A stretch of 64,000 bases of DNA from Sipunculus nudus. Its lineage: Eukaryota > Annelida > Sipuncula > Golfingiida > Sipunculidae. Position numbers and translations under genes: made by a program. Position 1 is the stretch's first letter; each line of letters begins with the position of its first letter. Shown in pieces: positions 11,150 to 23,900 of this stretch. The stretch covers positions 673,108 to 737,107 of the forward strand of contig CM049317.1 in assembly GCA_026874595.1 (NCBI GenBank), written 5' to 3'. Below the pieces are notes generated by a model. The model saw only the letters and a list, made by a program, of their open reading frames with translations, was not told the DNA's origin and did not search any database.

Positions 11150-13161
11150 TTTTTGGCAAGTCGGATATGTTACAGATCAAGCCTTATCTGTTCTTGGCTT
11201 AGTCGGATATTATTAAAAGTCAAGTTTAAAGTGTTCTCGGCTAAGTCGGATAAGTTAGAGATCAAACCTTACCTGTTCCTGGCTATGTCGGATATGTTAC
11301 AGATCAAATTTTACCTGTTCTTGGCTAAGTCGGATATGTCACAGATCATGTTTTACCTGTACCTGGCTATGTCGGATATGTTACAGATCATGTTTTACCT
11401 GTTCTAGGCTATATCGGATATGTTACAGACCAAGCCTTACCTGTTCATGGCTAAGTCGGATATGTCACAGATCATGTTTTACCTGTTCATGGCTATGTCG
11501 GATACGTTACAGATCAAGCCTTACCTGTTCATGGCTCAGTCGGATATGTCACAGATCAAGTTTTACCCGTTCTTGGCTAAGTCGGATATGTCACAGATCA
11601 TGTTTTAACCTGTTCATGGCTAAGTCGGATATGTCACAGATCAAGTTTTACCCGTTCTTGGCTAAGTCGGATATGTCACAGATCATGTTTTACCTGTTCA
11701 CGGCTATGTCGGATATGTTACAGATCAAGCCTTACCTGTTCATGGCTAAGTCGGATATGTCACAGATCAAGTTTTTCCCGTTCTTGGCTAAGTCGGATAT
11801 GTTACAGATCAAGCCTTACCTGTTCATGGCTAAGTTGGATATGTCACAGATCAAGTTTTACCCGTTCTTGGCTAAGTCGGATATGTCACAGATCATGCTT
11901 TACCTGTTCATGGCTAAGTCGGAAATGTTACAGATCAAGCCTTACCCGTTCTTGGCTAAGTCGGATATGTCACAGATTATGTTTTACCTGTTCATGGCTA
12001 AGTCGGATATGTTACAGATCAAGCCTTACCTGTTCATGGCTAAATCGGATATGTCACAGATCAATTTTTACCCGTTCTTGTCTAAGTCGGATATGTCACA
12101 GATGTTTTACCTGTTCATGGCTAAGTCGGATATGTTACAGATCAAGCCTTACCTGTTCATGGCTAAGTCGGATATGTCACAGATCAAGTTTTACCCTTTC
12201 TTGGCTAAGTCGGATATGTCATGGATCATGTTTTACCTGTTCATGGCTAAGTCTGATATGTTACAGATCAAGCCTTACCTGTTCATGGCTAAGTCGGATA
12301 TGTCACAGATCAAGTTTTACCCGTTCTTGGCTAAGTCGGATATGTCACAGATCATGTTTTACCTGTTCATGGCTAAGTCGGATATGTTACAGATCAAGCG
12401 TTACTTGTTCATGGCTAAGTCGGATATGTCACAGATCAAGTTTTACCCGTTCTTGGCTAAGTCGGATATGTCACAGATCATGTTTTATCTGTTCATGGCT
12501 AAGTCGGATATGTTACAGATCAAGCCATACCTGTTCATGGCTAAGTCGGATATGTCACAAATCAATTTTTACCCGTTCTTGGCTGAGTCGGATATGTCAC
12601 AGATCAATTTTTACCCGTTCTTGGCTGTGTCGGATATGTCACAGATCAAGTTTTACCTGTTCTTGGCTGAGTCGGATATGTCACAGATCAATTTTTACCC
12701 GTTCTTGGCTGAGTCGGATATGTCACAGATCAATTTTTACCCGTTCTTGGCTGAGTCGGATATGTCACAGATCAATTTTTAACCGTTCTTGGCTGAGTCG
12801 GATATGTCACAGATCATGTTTTACCTGTCCATGGCTGAGTCGGATATGTCACAGATCATGTTTTACCTGTCCATGGCTAAGTCGGATATGTCACAGATCA
12901 ATTTTTACCCGTTCTTGGCTGAGTCGGATATGTCACAGATCATGTTTTACCTGTTCATGGCTATGTCGGATATGTTACAGATCAAGCCTTACCTATTCAT
13001 GGCTAAGTCGGATATGTCACAGATCAAGTTTTACCCTTTCTTGGCTAAGTCGGATATGTTACAGACCAAGCCTTACCTGTTCTTAGCTAAGTCGGATATG
13101 TTACAGATTAAGTTTTACCTGTTCTTGCCTAAGTCTGACATGTTTACAGATCAAGTTTTAC
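11150..13161. repeat. 42-bp minisatellite, about 48 copies, carrying a splice donor
   Basis: The plus-strand unit is about GGCTAAGTCGGATATGTCAC plus AGATCAAGTTTTACCTGTTCTT. On the minus strand each unit reads ...CCAAGAACAG then GTAAAAC, which is the exon end and donor of the exon at 13162-13235. Three unit types (TCACAGATCAAG / TCACAGATCATG / TTACAGATCAAGCC) recur in order over much of 11.4-12.5 kb, giving a 126-bp higher-order repeat. The 388-codon plus-strand frame here exists because 42 is divisible by 3. Confidence 0.95.
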
Positions 13162-13235
13162 CTGTTCTTGGGTAAGCTGTACTCGTAAACTTTCGTCTAT
13201 CCTTGCCTCCATGTATCTTTTGTTCTTCTTGTGAT
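13162..13235 (-). CDS. Exon: basic juxtamembrane (stop-transfer) segment
   Basis: Minus-strand acceptor TTGTATCTATTCAG ends at 13236 and donor GTAAAAC begins at 13161. The 74-bp exon is open in phase 1 in, phase 0 out, encoding HKKNKRYMEARIDESL then RVQLTQEQ. With the C left over from the transmembrane exon the first codon is His, so the cluster HHKKNKR follows directly on the membrane segment, as expected for a cytosolic stop-transfer sequence. Both neighbours fit in phase (16833-16901 upstream, 10569-10746 downstream). It is flanked on both sides by arrays made of its own splice sites. Confidence 0.85.
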
Positions 13236-13245
13236 CTGAATAGAT

Positions 13246-13437
13246 ACAACACAGGCTGCATCTATAAACATCATACCGATATCCCGACTACAATACAACA
13301 CAGGTCGCATCCTTAAACATCATACCGATGTCCCGACTACAGTACAACACAGGCCGCATCCATAAATATCATACCGATGTCCCGACTACAGTACAACACA
13401 GGCCACAACCATAAACATTCTTCCGATGTCCCGACTG
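13246..13437. repeat. 49-bp tandem repeat, about 4 copies, carrying an acceptor-like site
   Basis: ACAACACAGG recurs at 13246, 13295, 13344 and 13393. On the minus strand the unit contains GCCTGTGTTGTACTGTAG, parallel to the true acceptor GCCTGTGTTGTATCTATTCAG of the exon ending at 13235. The array sits immediately upstream of that acceptor. Confidence 0.9.
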
Positions 13438-13855
13438 TAATGAGACCATGGCCCGATTGGTCAGGCTGTGGATTTATCTTATTGGCTAAAGCTTCTCAAT
13501 ATACAATTAGCCAATGGCCTGCAATGTCTTCATCCAATTTGTGTCATTGGTTGTGCTTGTTTTATTCTTCATAGTTTTAAATCCTTAACATAAAAGCAGA
13601 AAAAAACCCTTCATTGCTGAGAACATTTAAATATGATACGCTTGATACCTCAGGCATTCTCCCTCCTCAGGGTTAAACTGTATGTTTTATTCTGTATTTA
13701 TACAGGTAGTGATTTAAATCAAATATAAATATAGCAGGGTAACAGGAATTTCTGGCATCTTAAATTTAGCAAAGGTTGTGTGAAAAAAAATATTTTATTC
13801 GAACCAACAAGCCTATCTAAAGTGTTTGATGAGGATCATAATCACAGTTTATACA
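13438..13855. other. Intron sequence, nothing recognised
   Basis: AT-rich unique sequence with no supported gene or repeat. Confidence 0.5.
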
Positions 13856-14380
13856 TGAACGGCATGATTTCTGTGATAGCTTGAATTTGAACAAGCCAGC
13901 CTCAGTGACAGCTAAAATGTGACTGACATGATCTCTGTGACAGCGTATATGGGACTCACATGATCTCTGTGACAGTTTATATATGACTCACATGATTTCT
14001 GTGACAACTAATATGTGACTGATATGATCTCTGTGACAGCTAATATGTGACTGCTCTCTGTGACAGTTTATATGTGACTGACATGATCTCTGTGACAGTT
14101 TATATGTGACTGACATGATCTCTGTGACAGCGAATTTGTGACTGACATGATCTCTGTGACAGCTTATATGTGACCGACATGATCTCTGTGACAGTTTAAA
14201 TGTGACCGACATGATCTCTGTGACAGCTAATATGTGACTGACATAATCTCTGTGACAGTTTATATGTGACTGACATGATCTCTGTGACAGCTTATATGTG
14301 ACTGACATGATCTCTGTGACAGTTTAAATGTGACTGACATGATCTCTGTGACAGCTTATATGTGTCTGACATGATCTATG
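13856..14380. repeat. 32-bp minisatellite, left block
   Basis: About 16 copies of a 32-bp unit (TGACTGACATGATCTCTGTG plus ACAGCTTATATG). The array resumes at 16068, after the inserted solo LTR, and again at about 16447 after a SINE. It was therefore one array before two insertions split it. Confidence 0.92.
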
Positions 14381-16067
14381 TGTGACAAGGTCGCTCTTTT
14401 TCCCATGTCCTTGTTGTTAACAAACCTAGACGACATCGGAAATATGTTGCACATTACCTGACCGAGGTCAGCTTGTCACATCCAGCGTGCTGATCACGTC
14501 TGATAAATGAGAGTTTTTTCATGCTGGAACATGTGGTCGAGCATTAAGCTCATTAGTTTGTCGTTGGCCAGTGTCCACTTGCACTATAATCTTAAATGGT
14601 TTAGACAAAACAATTAGTCCACAATATGTTGCAAGGTCATGAGAACCAACAGGTCGAAATTCCCTGGCGCGAGATGCTCAATATTAATTTATTCATATAT
14701 AGTCAGGGATACTTAGGGGTACGTGGCTTTCTTCCACAAAAATTCGGTTTTCTATTGGTTGTTCCGTTAATTGGTTTCTTTTACCTGGTATATAAGGAGA
14801 ATGCACACCCTGTTAGTGCGCGAATCATCAGGCTGTAATGATGTTAAATTCATAAATGTGTCGCCGTTTCAGTAGTTACAAATAGTTAGTCAATTTAGTC
14901 GCTCCGCGACAGCTAAGTTATTAATGAATTCAAGTTTCACACTTCGGCATTCAAGCCGCTTCACTTAGTATACTTAATATTCATGTCAACGGAAGAAAGG
15001 AAGAGTGACAAACAAGCAAGCAAACTTATATTGATACTTTCGATTGAGAGCCCAGACACAGACTTGTGTTTGCAAACTATGTAAGTAGTTGTTACAAATG
15101 TCTATATGATTAGAGTGAGTACTGTAGAGTTTCTCCTTATAATGTAGTTCCATGTATCTGATATATTCCGCTCATAGAAATGTAAGCTAATACTGTGGGT
15201 ATAAAGCAGATTTATTTGAATGTACTGTGAAGATATTGAAATATATATTGTATGAGTAATATTTCGTATAAAGGACACGTCGGGTTATATATTCAATGCA
15301 TTGATGCATGATGATGCTTGTATTTACCATACAGGTAATATAAGGGTTGTGAATAATGTTGTTAGTCGTGTGATGACTTTTCTGTTCGTAATCATTAGAG
15401 TTTATATATCTCTAACGTGCAGAGGGTGTATTCATATCACTATAATATGACTGCAGGGATTCACGTGGTATATAGGCCAATGGGACCGGAGGGGTTAATG
15501 TTTTGTTTGTTCATGTACTAAATGTATGTCCTTGTGTGTAAGGCTTAACGTTCTGGTGAAGTAGGTGTCCTGTAAGGGATGTAACTTGAGTATTTAATGA
15601 TACCATTATTCTTGTAATCTTTTTGTGTTTATTAGTCACGACAACATTTATTGTAAAGATTGGTTGTAACAAATGTAATCTTACCAAACTTAAATATGTA
15701 ACAGTTCAGCACAGACATTAATGTTCAAAGGGTCCAAACAGATCACTTACACGCTGCATGTAGTTGTACGGAAGTCGAGGTGATTGTCATTCAATTTATT
15801 ATGCTGTTTTCTGAATACAGACAATATTTCATGTTGTGTCAAAATGAAATCACAAGTATTTTTAATTACTTAGGTTAAGCAAAGCTGATTATATGATCAG
15901 TCTGTCTAATAATACATTGTATTTGATTTGATTTGTCATATTGATTCGACAGGAACGTTGAATTAAGTTTCTGTACTTTTTGTTACAGGTTTTTTTTTGT
16001 TCATACTCAAGTTGTCGTAATAAAATGAGTCAAACCAATGAAGGTGTTGTCATCGAACCCCATCACA
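14381..16067 (+). mobile_element. Solo LTR (about 1.69 kb) with 4-bp target duplication
   Basis: The segment starts TGTGACAAGG and ends CCCATCACA, so the ends form a 5-bp inverted repeat (TGTGA/TCACA) with TG...CA termini. It is bordered by TATG on both sides (14377-14380 and 16068-16071). Removing it and one TATG rebuilds a normal 32-bp array unit (GATCTATGTGACAGC), which pins both borders. A TATA box (TATATAAGG) lies near 14789 and an AATAAA at 16019-16024, consistent with a plus-oriented LTR. No coding sequence is present. The parent family is not identified. Confidence 0.75.
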
Positions 16068-16105
16068 TATGTGACAGCTTATATGTGACTGATATGATCT
16101 ATGTG
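16068..16105. repeat. 32-bp minisatellite, middle block
   Basis: About one unit of the array at 13856-14380, lying between the solo LTR and the SINE. Confidence 0.8.
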
Positions 16106-16446
16106 GAGCGTGGTAGCGTAATGGATAGGACGCTTGACTTGTGACCGCAGGGTCTTGGGTTCGCGTCCCGTTCTGACCGCCGTCTGTGCTTAGACTCTTA
16201 GGCAAAGTCTTTACCACAAGGGTGCGCTCTCTCGACCCAGGAGTGAATGGGTACTGGTCATGGGAGGAAGGTAAATGTAGAACGGATAACCCTTTTGCGC
16301 CTGATATTGCAGCTTGGGTTGTATGCTCCCCAGGGAGCCGAGAAAAGCTACAAGAATGAACAGGCCCGAAAGACCAGGAAGGCAAAGTGGGATGAGACTG
16401 ACATCGGCGGTGATATCAGACTATAAAACCCTCACCTTTACCTTTA
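16106..16446 (+). mobile_element. tRNA-derived SINE
   Basis: The 5' part has an RNA polymerase III internal promoter: A-box-like TGGTAGCGTAATGG (16111-16124) and B-box-like GGGTTCGCGTCCC (16157-16169). A non-tRNA body follows and a short repetitive tail (CCTTTACCTTTAC). It interrupts the 32-bp array. The minus-strand open frame over it is not a gene. I could not define a clean target duplication. Confidence 0.75.
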
Positions 16447-16580
16447 CAGTTTATATGTGACTGATATGATCTCTGTGACAGCTTATATTTGACCGGTGAG
16501 GTCTCTGAAACAGACTGTATCTGACCGGCGAGGTCTCAGTGACAGCTTGTATTTTCCGGCATGGTTTCTGTGAAAGCTTA
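16447..16580. repeat. 32-bp minisatellite, right block, degenerating
   Basis: The first unit matches the main array, and later units diverge (GACCGGTGAGGTCTCTG variants) before the pattern is lost near 16580. Confidence 0.75.
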
Positions 16581-16832
16581 TACTTGTTGATAAATACAAT
16601 TGCTATGTGTGTCTGTTTACTATATATAACAAGCCCTGGAAGAAGCAGGCACGATATTGCGCATACGCTTAATGTTCAATAAAGGAAAGATGTATTTGGT
16701 ATGAATCACATATAAATAAGAATTTTACTGCCGGTCGCTTTCTTGTTATATCAGCGTTTCTACTTCGTATTTTACCTGAATAAATCGATAAGTCATGTTT
16801 GTTTTTATTAGAGTTTATGTATGAGAACTTAC

Positions 16833-16901
16833 GTTTTCTGATGAAACATGCAATACACATGCCTGTAACCAGTACAGCCCAGACAATCGCTACAGGCACC
16901 C
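16833..16901 (-). CDS. Exon: single transmembrane segment
   Basis: Minus-strand acceptor TTTTGTTTTGTACAG ends at 16902 and a consensus donor GTAAGT lies at 16832-16827. The 69-bp exon is phase 1 in and 1 out. It encodes 22 residues, VPVAIVWAVLVTG then MCIACFIRK: a hydrophobic helix of about 20 residues followed by basic residues, with Cys near the cytosolic face that could be palmitoylated. With the basic exon at 13162-13235 next, orientation is type I (outside in). Exons upstream are Ser/Thr-rich (extracellular) and those downstream lead to the death domain, which fits a signalling receptor. Confidence 0.87.
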
Positions 16902-16964
16902 CTGTACAAAACAAAAAAGGCATTGTATAATATAATATTCACAATTTTAAGAAAAGCATATGTA

Positions 16965-17720
16965 ACATATCTTCTAACGTAAATACATCCAAGATACATA
17001 CAACCTGACGTACATACATTCCAAGATACATACAACCTAACGTACAGACAGAACAACATACATACAATCTCACGTACATAAAGTCTAACATTTATACAAC
17101 CTGACGTACATACAACCGAACATATATACAACCTGACGTACATACAGCCCAACATATATACAACCTGACGTACATACAACCCAACATATATACAACCTGA
17201 CGTTCATACAGCCCAACATATATACAACCTGACGTCACGGTACATACAGCCCAACATAAATAAAGCCTGACGTGCATACAGCCCAACATATATAATCTGA
17301 CATACATACACCCCAACATAAACATACAACCTGGCGTACATACAGCCCAACTACATACAACCCGACGTACACACAGCCCAATATACATAATCTGAAGTAC
17401 ATACAGCCCAACATACAAACAACCTGACGTACAAACAGCAAAATACATAATCTGACGTGCATAAAGCCTAACACATATACAACCTGACGTACTAAAAACC
17501 AAACATATATATACACCCCGACGTATATACAGCCAAACATATATATAACCTGACGTACATACAACCTAATAATCATACCATTTGACGTATACACGGCGCA
17601 AGACACATACAACCTGCCGTACATACAGAAAAACATACATTCAACCTGACGTACATACAACGCAACATAAAAACAAACTGACATACAAACGGCCCAACCT
17701 ACATAATCTGACATACATAC
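16965..17720. repeat. Irregular 34-37-bp array (ACATACAACCTGACGT family)
   Basis: About 20 diverged units such as ACATACAACCTGACGT and ACATACAGCCCAACATA alternate. On the minus strand they read as Tyr/Val/Cys-rich open frames that are by-products. The minus-strand unit contains GTACGTCAGGTTGTATG, an AG|GT junction-like word, but it does not match the neighbouring transmembrane exon. Confidence 0.85.
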
Positions 17721-17928
17721 AGCCTATCTTAAAACTAATTGTATTTGCATAGAATTAGGTACAATGTATTAATACAGCTTATATATGAGCATTAAAAGGG
17801 AAACTTAATTTTGTCATTTTGCAGATGAAAATATAAAACCAGGAATTGGTAAGATTTAATGCCTCGATGACGGATGGTCTGAATGTCTTATAACATTTAC
17901 ATGAAAATTATCCCATGTTAGTAGACCC

Positions 17929-20900
17929 AGTGACTGACTGGGAGTGATCCTGTCTACTTACATTGACTCAGTGACTGACTGGGAGTGATCCTGTCTGCTA
18001 AAATGGACTCAGTGACTGACTGGGAGTGATCCTGTCTACTAACATGGAATCAGTGACTGACATGGAGTGATCCTGTCTACTTACATTGACTTAGTGACTG
18101 ACTGGGAGTGATCCTGTCTACTAACATGGAATCAGTGACTGACTGGGAGTGATCCTGTCTACTTACATTGACTCAGTGACTGACTGGGAGTGATCCTGTC
18201 TACTAACATGGAATCAGTGACTGACTGGGAGTGATCCTGTCTACTTACATTGACTCATTGAATTGCTGGGAGTGATCCTGTCTACTAACATGGACTCAGT
18301 GACTGACTGGGAGTGATCCTGTCTGCTAACATGGACTCAGTGACTGACTGGGAGTGATCCTTTCTCCTAACATGGACTCAGTGACTGACTGGGAGTGATC
18401 CTGTCTACTAACATGGACTCAGTGACTGACTGGGAGTGATCCTGTCTACTTACTTTGACTAAGTGACTGGCTTCGAGTGATCCTGTCAACTAACATGGAC
18501 TCAGTGACTAACTCGGAGTGATCCTGTCTACTTACATTGACTAAGTGACTGGCTGCGAGTGATCCTGTCTACTAACATGGACTCAGTGACTGACTGGGAG
18601 TGATCCTGTCTGCTTACATTGACTAAGTGACTGGCTGCGAGTGATCCTGTCTACTAACAAGGTCCAGTGACTGACTGGGAGTGATCCTGTCTGCTAACAT
18701 TGACTCAGTGACTGACTGGGAGTGATCCTGTCTACTAACATGGACTCAGTGACTGACTGGGAGTGATCCTGTCTACTTACATTGACTAAGTGACTGGCTG
18801 CGAGTGATCCTGTCTACTAACATGGACTCAGTGACTGACTGGGAGTGATCCTGTCTACTAACATTGACTAAGTGACTGACTGGGAGTGATCTTGTCTACT
18901 TACTTTGACTAAGTGACTGGCTGCGAGTGATCCTGTCTACTAACATGGACTCAGTGACTGACTGGGAGTGATCCTGTCTACTAACATGGACTCAGTGACT
19001 GACTGGGAGTGATCTTGTCTACTTACTTTAACTAAGTGACTGGCTGCGAGTGATCCTGTCTACTAACATGGACTCAGTGACTAACTCGGAGTGATCCTGT
19101 CTACTTACATTGACTAAGTGACTGGCTGCGAGTGATCCTGTCTACTAACATGGACTCAGTGACTGACTGGGAGTGATCTTGTCTACTTACATTGACTAAG
19201 TGACTGACTGGGAGTGATCTCCTTATTTTCTTACATGGACCCAGTGACTGACTGGGAGTGATTCTGTCTACCTACATTGACTCAGTGACTGACTGGGAGT
19301 GATCCTGTCTCCTAACATGGACTCAGTGACTGACTGGGAGTGATCCTGTCTACTTATATTGACTCAGTGACTGACTGGGAGTGATCCTGTCTACTAACAT
19401 GGTCCAGTGACTGACTGGGAGTGATCCTGTCTACTTACATTGACTAAATGACTGACAGGGAGTGATCCTGTCTACTAACAAGGACTCAGTGACTGACTGG
19501 GAGTGATCCTGTCTTCTCACATTGACTCATTGAATTGCTGGGAGTGATCCTGTCTACTTACATTGACTCAGTGACTGACTCGGTGTGATCCTGTCTGCTA
19601 ACATTGACTCAGTGACTAACTGGGAGTGATCTCCTTATTTACTTACATGGACTCAGAGACTGACTGGGAGTGATCCTGTCTACTTACATTGACTTAGTGA
19701 CTGATTCGGAGTGATCTCCTTATTTACTCACATGGATTTAGTGACTGACTGGGAGTGATCCTGTCTACTTACATTGACTCAGTGACTGACTGGGAATGAT
19801 CCTGTCTACTTACATTGACTCAGTGACTGACTGGGAGTGATCCTGTCTTCTAACATGGACTCAGTGACTGACTGGGAGTGATCCTGTCTACTAACATGGA
19901 CTCAGTGACTGACTGGGAGTGATCCTGTCTTCTCACATTCACTCATTGAATTGCTGGGAGTGATCCTGTCTACTAACATGGTCCAGTGACTGACTTGGAG
20001 TGATCCTGTCTACTTATATTGACTCAGTGACTGACTGGGAGTGATCCTGTCTACTCACATTGACTCATTGAATTGCTGTGAGTGACCCTGTCTACTAACA
20101 TGGACTCATTGACTGACTGGGAGTGATCCTGTCTGCTAACATTGACTCAGTGACTGACTGGGAGTGATTCTGTCTACTAACATGGTCCAGTGACTGACTG
20201 GGAGTGATCCTGTCTACTTACATTGACTCAGTGACTGACTGGGAGTGATCCTGTCTGCTAACATGGACTCAGTAACTGACTTGGAGTGATCCTGTCTACT
20301 AACATGGACTCAGTGACTGACTGGGAGTGATCCTGTCTCCTAACATGGACTCAGTGACTGACTGGGAGTGATCCTGTCTACTTAAATTGACTCAGTGACT
20401 GACTGGGAGTGATCCTGTCTACTAACATGGTCCAGTGACTGACTGGGAGTGATCCTGTCTACTTACATTGACTCAATGACTGACAGGGAGTGATCCTGTC
20501 TACTAACAAGGACTCAGTGACTGACTGGGAGTGATCCTGTCTACTTACTTTGACTCAGTGACTGACTGGGAGTGATCCTGTCTCCTAACATGGACTCAGT
20601 GACTGACTGGGAGTGATCCTGTCTACTTATATTGACTCAGTGACTGACTGGGAGTGATCCTGTCTACTAACATGGTCCAGTGACTGACTGGGAGTGATCC
20701 TGTCTACTTACATTGACTCAATGACTGACAGGGAGTGATCCTGTCTACTAACAAGGACTCAGTGACTGACTGGGAGTGATCCTGTCTTCTCACATTGACT
20801 CATTGAATTGCTGGGAGTGATCCTGTCTACTTACATTGACTCAGTGACTGACTGGGTGTGATCCTGTCTGCTAACATGGACTCAGTGACTGACTGGGAGT

Positions 20901-23900
20901 GATCCTGTCTGCTAACATGGACTCAGAGACTGACTGGGAGTGATCCTATCTACTTACATTGACTCAGTGACTAACTGGGAGTGATCTCCTTATTTACTTA
21001 CATGGACTCAGTGACTGACTGGGAGTGATTCTGTCTACTTACATTGACTTAGTGACTGATTCGGAGTGATCTCCTTATTTACTAACATGGATTTAGTGAC
21101 TGACTGGGAGTGATCCTGTCTACTTACATTGACTCAGTGACTGACTGGGAGTGATCCTGTCTACTTACATTGACTCAGTGACTGACTGGGAGTGATCCTG
21201 TCTTCTAACATGGACTCAGTGACTGACTGGGAGTGATCCTGTCTACTAACATGGACTCAGTGACTGACTGGGAGTGATCCTGTCTTCTCACATTCACTCA
21301 TTGAATTGCTGGGAGTGATCCTGTCTACTAACATGGTCCAGTGACTGACTTGGAGTGATCCTGTCCACTTATATTGACTCAGTGACTGACTGGGAGTGAT
21401 CCTGTCTACTCACATTGACTCATTGAATTGCTGTGAGTGATCCTGTCTACTAACATGGACTCAGTGACTGACTGGGAGTGATCCTGTCTGCTAACATGGA
21501 CTCAGTGACTGACTGGGAGTGATCCTGTCTACTAACATGGACTCAGTGACTGACTGGGAGTGATCTTGTCTACTTACTTTGACTAAGTGACTGGCTGCGA
21601 GTGATCCTGTCTACTAACATGGACTCAGTGACTAACTCGGAGTGATCCTGTCTACTTACATTGACTAAGTGAGTGGCTGCGAGTGATCCTGTCTACTAAC
21701 ATGGACTCAGTGACTGACTGGGAGTGATCTTGTCTACTTACATTGACTAAGTGACTGACTGGGAGTGATCTCCTTATTTACTTACATGGACCCAGTGACT
21801 GACTGGGAGTGATTCTGTCTACCTACATTGACTCAGTGACTGACTGGGAGTGATCCTGTCTCCTAACATGGACTCAGTGACTGACTGGGAGTGATCCTGT
21901 CTACTTATATTGACTCAGTGACTGACTGGGAGTGATCCTGTCTACTAACATGGTCCAGTGACTGACTGGGAGTGATCCTGTCTACTTACATTGACTCAAT
22001 GACTGACAGGGAGTGATCCTGTCTACTAACAAGGACTCAGTGAATGACTGGGAGTGATCCTGTCTTCTCACATTGACTCATTGAATTGCTGGGAGTGATC
22101 CTGTCTACTGACATTGACTCAGTGACTGACTGGGTGTGATCCTGTCTGCTAACATTGACTCAGTGACTAACTGGGAGTGATCTCCTTATTTAATTACATG
22201 GACTCAGAGACTGACTGGGATGAATCCTGTCTACTTACATTGACTTAGTGACTGATTCGGAGTGATCTCCTTATTTACTAACATGGATTTAGTGACTGAC
22301 TGGGAGTGATCCTGTCTACTTACATTGACTCAGTGACTGACTGGGAATGATCCTGTCTACTTACATTGACTCAGTGACTGACTGGGAGTGATCCTGTCTT
22401 CTAACATGGACTCAGTGACTGACTGGGAGTGATCCTGTCTACTAACATGGACTCAGTGACTGACTGGGAGTGATCCTGTCTTCTCACATTCACTCATTGA
22501 ATTGCTGGGAGTGATCCTGTCTACTAACATGGTCCAGTGACTGACTTGGAGTGATCCTGTCTACTTATATTGACTCAGTGACTGACTGGGAGTGATCCTG
22601 TCTACTCACATTGACTCATTGAATTGCTGTGAGTGACCCTGTCTACTAACATGGACTCATTGACTGACTGGGAGTGATCCTGTCTGCTAACATGGACTCA
22701 GTGACTGACTGGGAGTGATTCTGTCTACTAACATGGTCCAGTGAATGACTGGGAGTGATCCTGTCTACTTACATTGACTCAGTGACTGACTGGGAGTGAT
22801 CCTGTCTGCTAACATGGACTCAGTAACTGACTTGGAGTGATCCCGTCTACTAACATGGACTCAGTGACTGACTGGGAGTGATCCTGTCTCCTAACATGGA
22901 CTCAGTGACTGACTGGGAGTGATCCTGTCTACTTAAATTGACTCAGTGACTGACTGGGAGTGATCCTGTCTACTAACATGGTCCAGTGACTGACTGGGAG
23001 TGATCCTGTCTACTTACATTGACTCAATGACTGACAGGGAGTGATCCTGTCTACTAACAAGGACTCAGTGACTGACTGGGAGTGATCCTGTCTACTTACT
23101 TTGACTCAGTGACTGACTGGGAGTGATCCTGTCTCCTAACATGGACTCAGTGACTGACTGGGAGTGATCCTGTCTACTTATATTGACTCAGTGACTGACT
23201 GGGAGTGATCCTGTCTACTAACATGGTCCAGTGACTGACTGGGAGTGATCCTGTCTACTTACATTGACTCAATGACTGACAGGGAGTGATCCTGTCTACT
23301 AACAAGGACTCAGTGACTGACTGGGAGTGATCCTGTCTTCTCACATTGACTCATTGAATTGCTGGGAGTGATCCTGTCTACTTACATTGACTCAGTGACT
23401 GACTGGGTGTGATCCTGTCTGCTAACATGGACTCAGTGACTGACTGGGAGTGATCCTGTCTGCTAACATGGACTCAGAGACTGACTGGGAGTGATCCTAT
23501 CTACTTACATTGACTCAGTGACTAACTGGGAGTGATCTCCTTATTTACTTACATGGACTCAGTGACTGACTGGGAGTGATTCTGTCTACTTACATTGACT
23601 TAGTGACTGATTCGGAGTGATCTCCTTATTTACTAACATGGATTTAGTGACTGACTGGGAGTGATCCTGTCTACTTACATTGACTCAGTGACTGACTGGG
23701 AATGATCCTGTCTACTTACATTGACTCAGTGACTGACTGGGAGTGATCCTGTCTTCTAACATGGACTCAGTGACTGACTGGGAGTGATCCTGTCTACTAA
23801 CATGGACTCAGTGACTGACTGGGAGTGATCCTGTCTAATTACATTCACTCATTGAATTGCTGGGAGTGATCCTGTCTACTAACATGGTCCAGTGACTGAC

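Noticed and set aside
11616-13175. Plus-strand repeat proteins of 388 and 128 codons
   Set aside because: By-product of a 42-bp period, and on the strand opposite to the exon whose donor the unit copies.
16106-16170. Functional tRNA gene
   Set aside because: Only the internal promoter boxes are recognisable, and a SINE body and tail follow.
17816-17870. Plus-strand mini-exon between TTTTGCAG and GTAAGATT
   Set aside because: The enclosed 24 bp contain a stop in the ATG frame, and there is no other plus-strand exon nearby.
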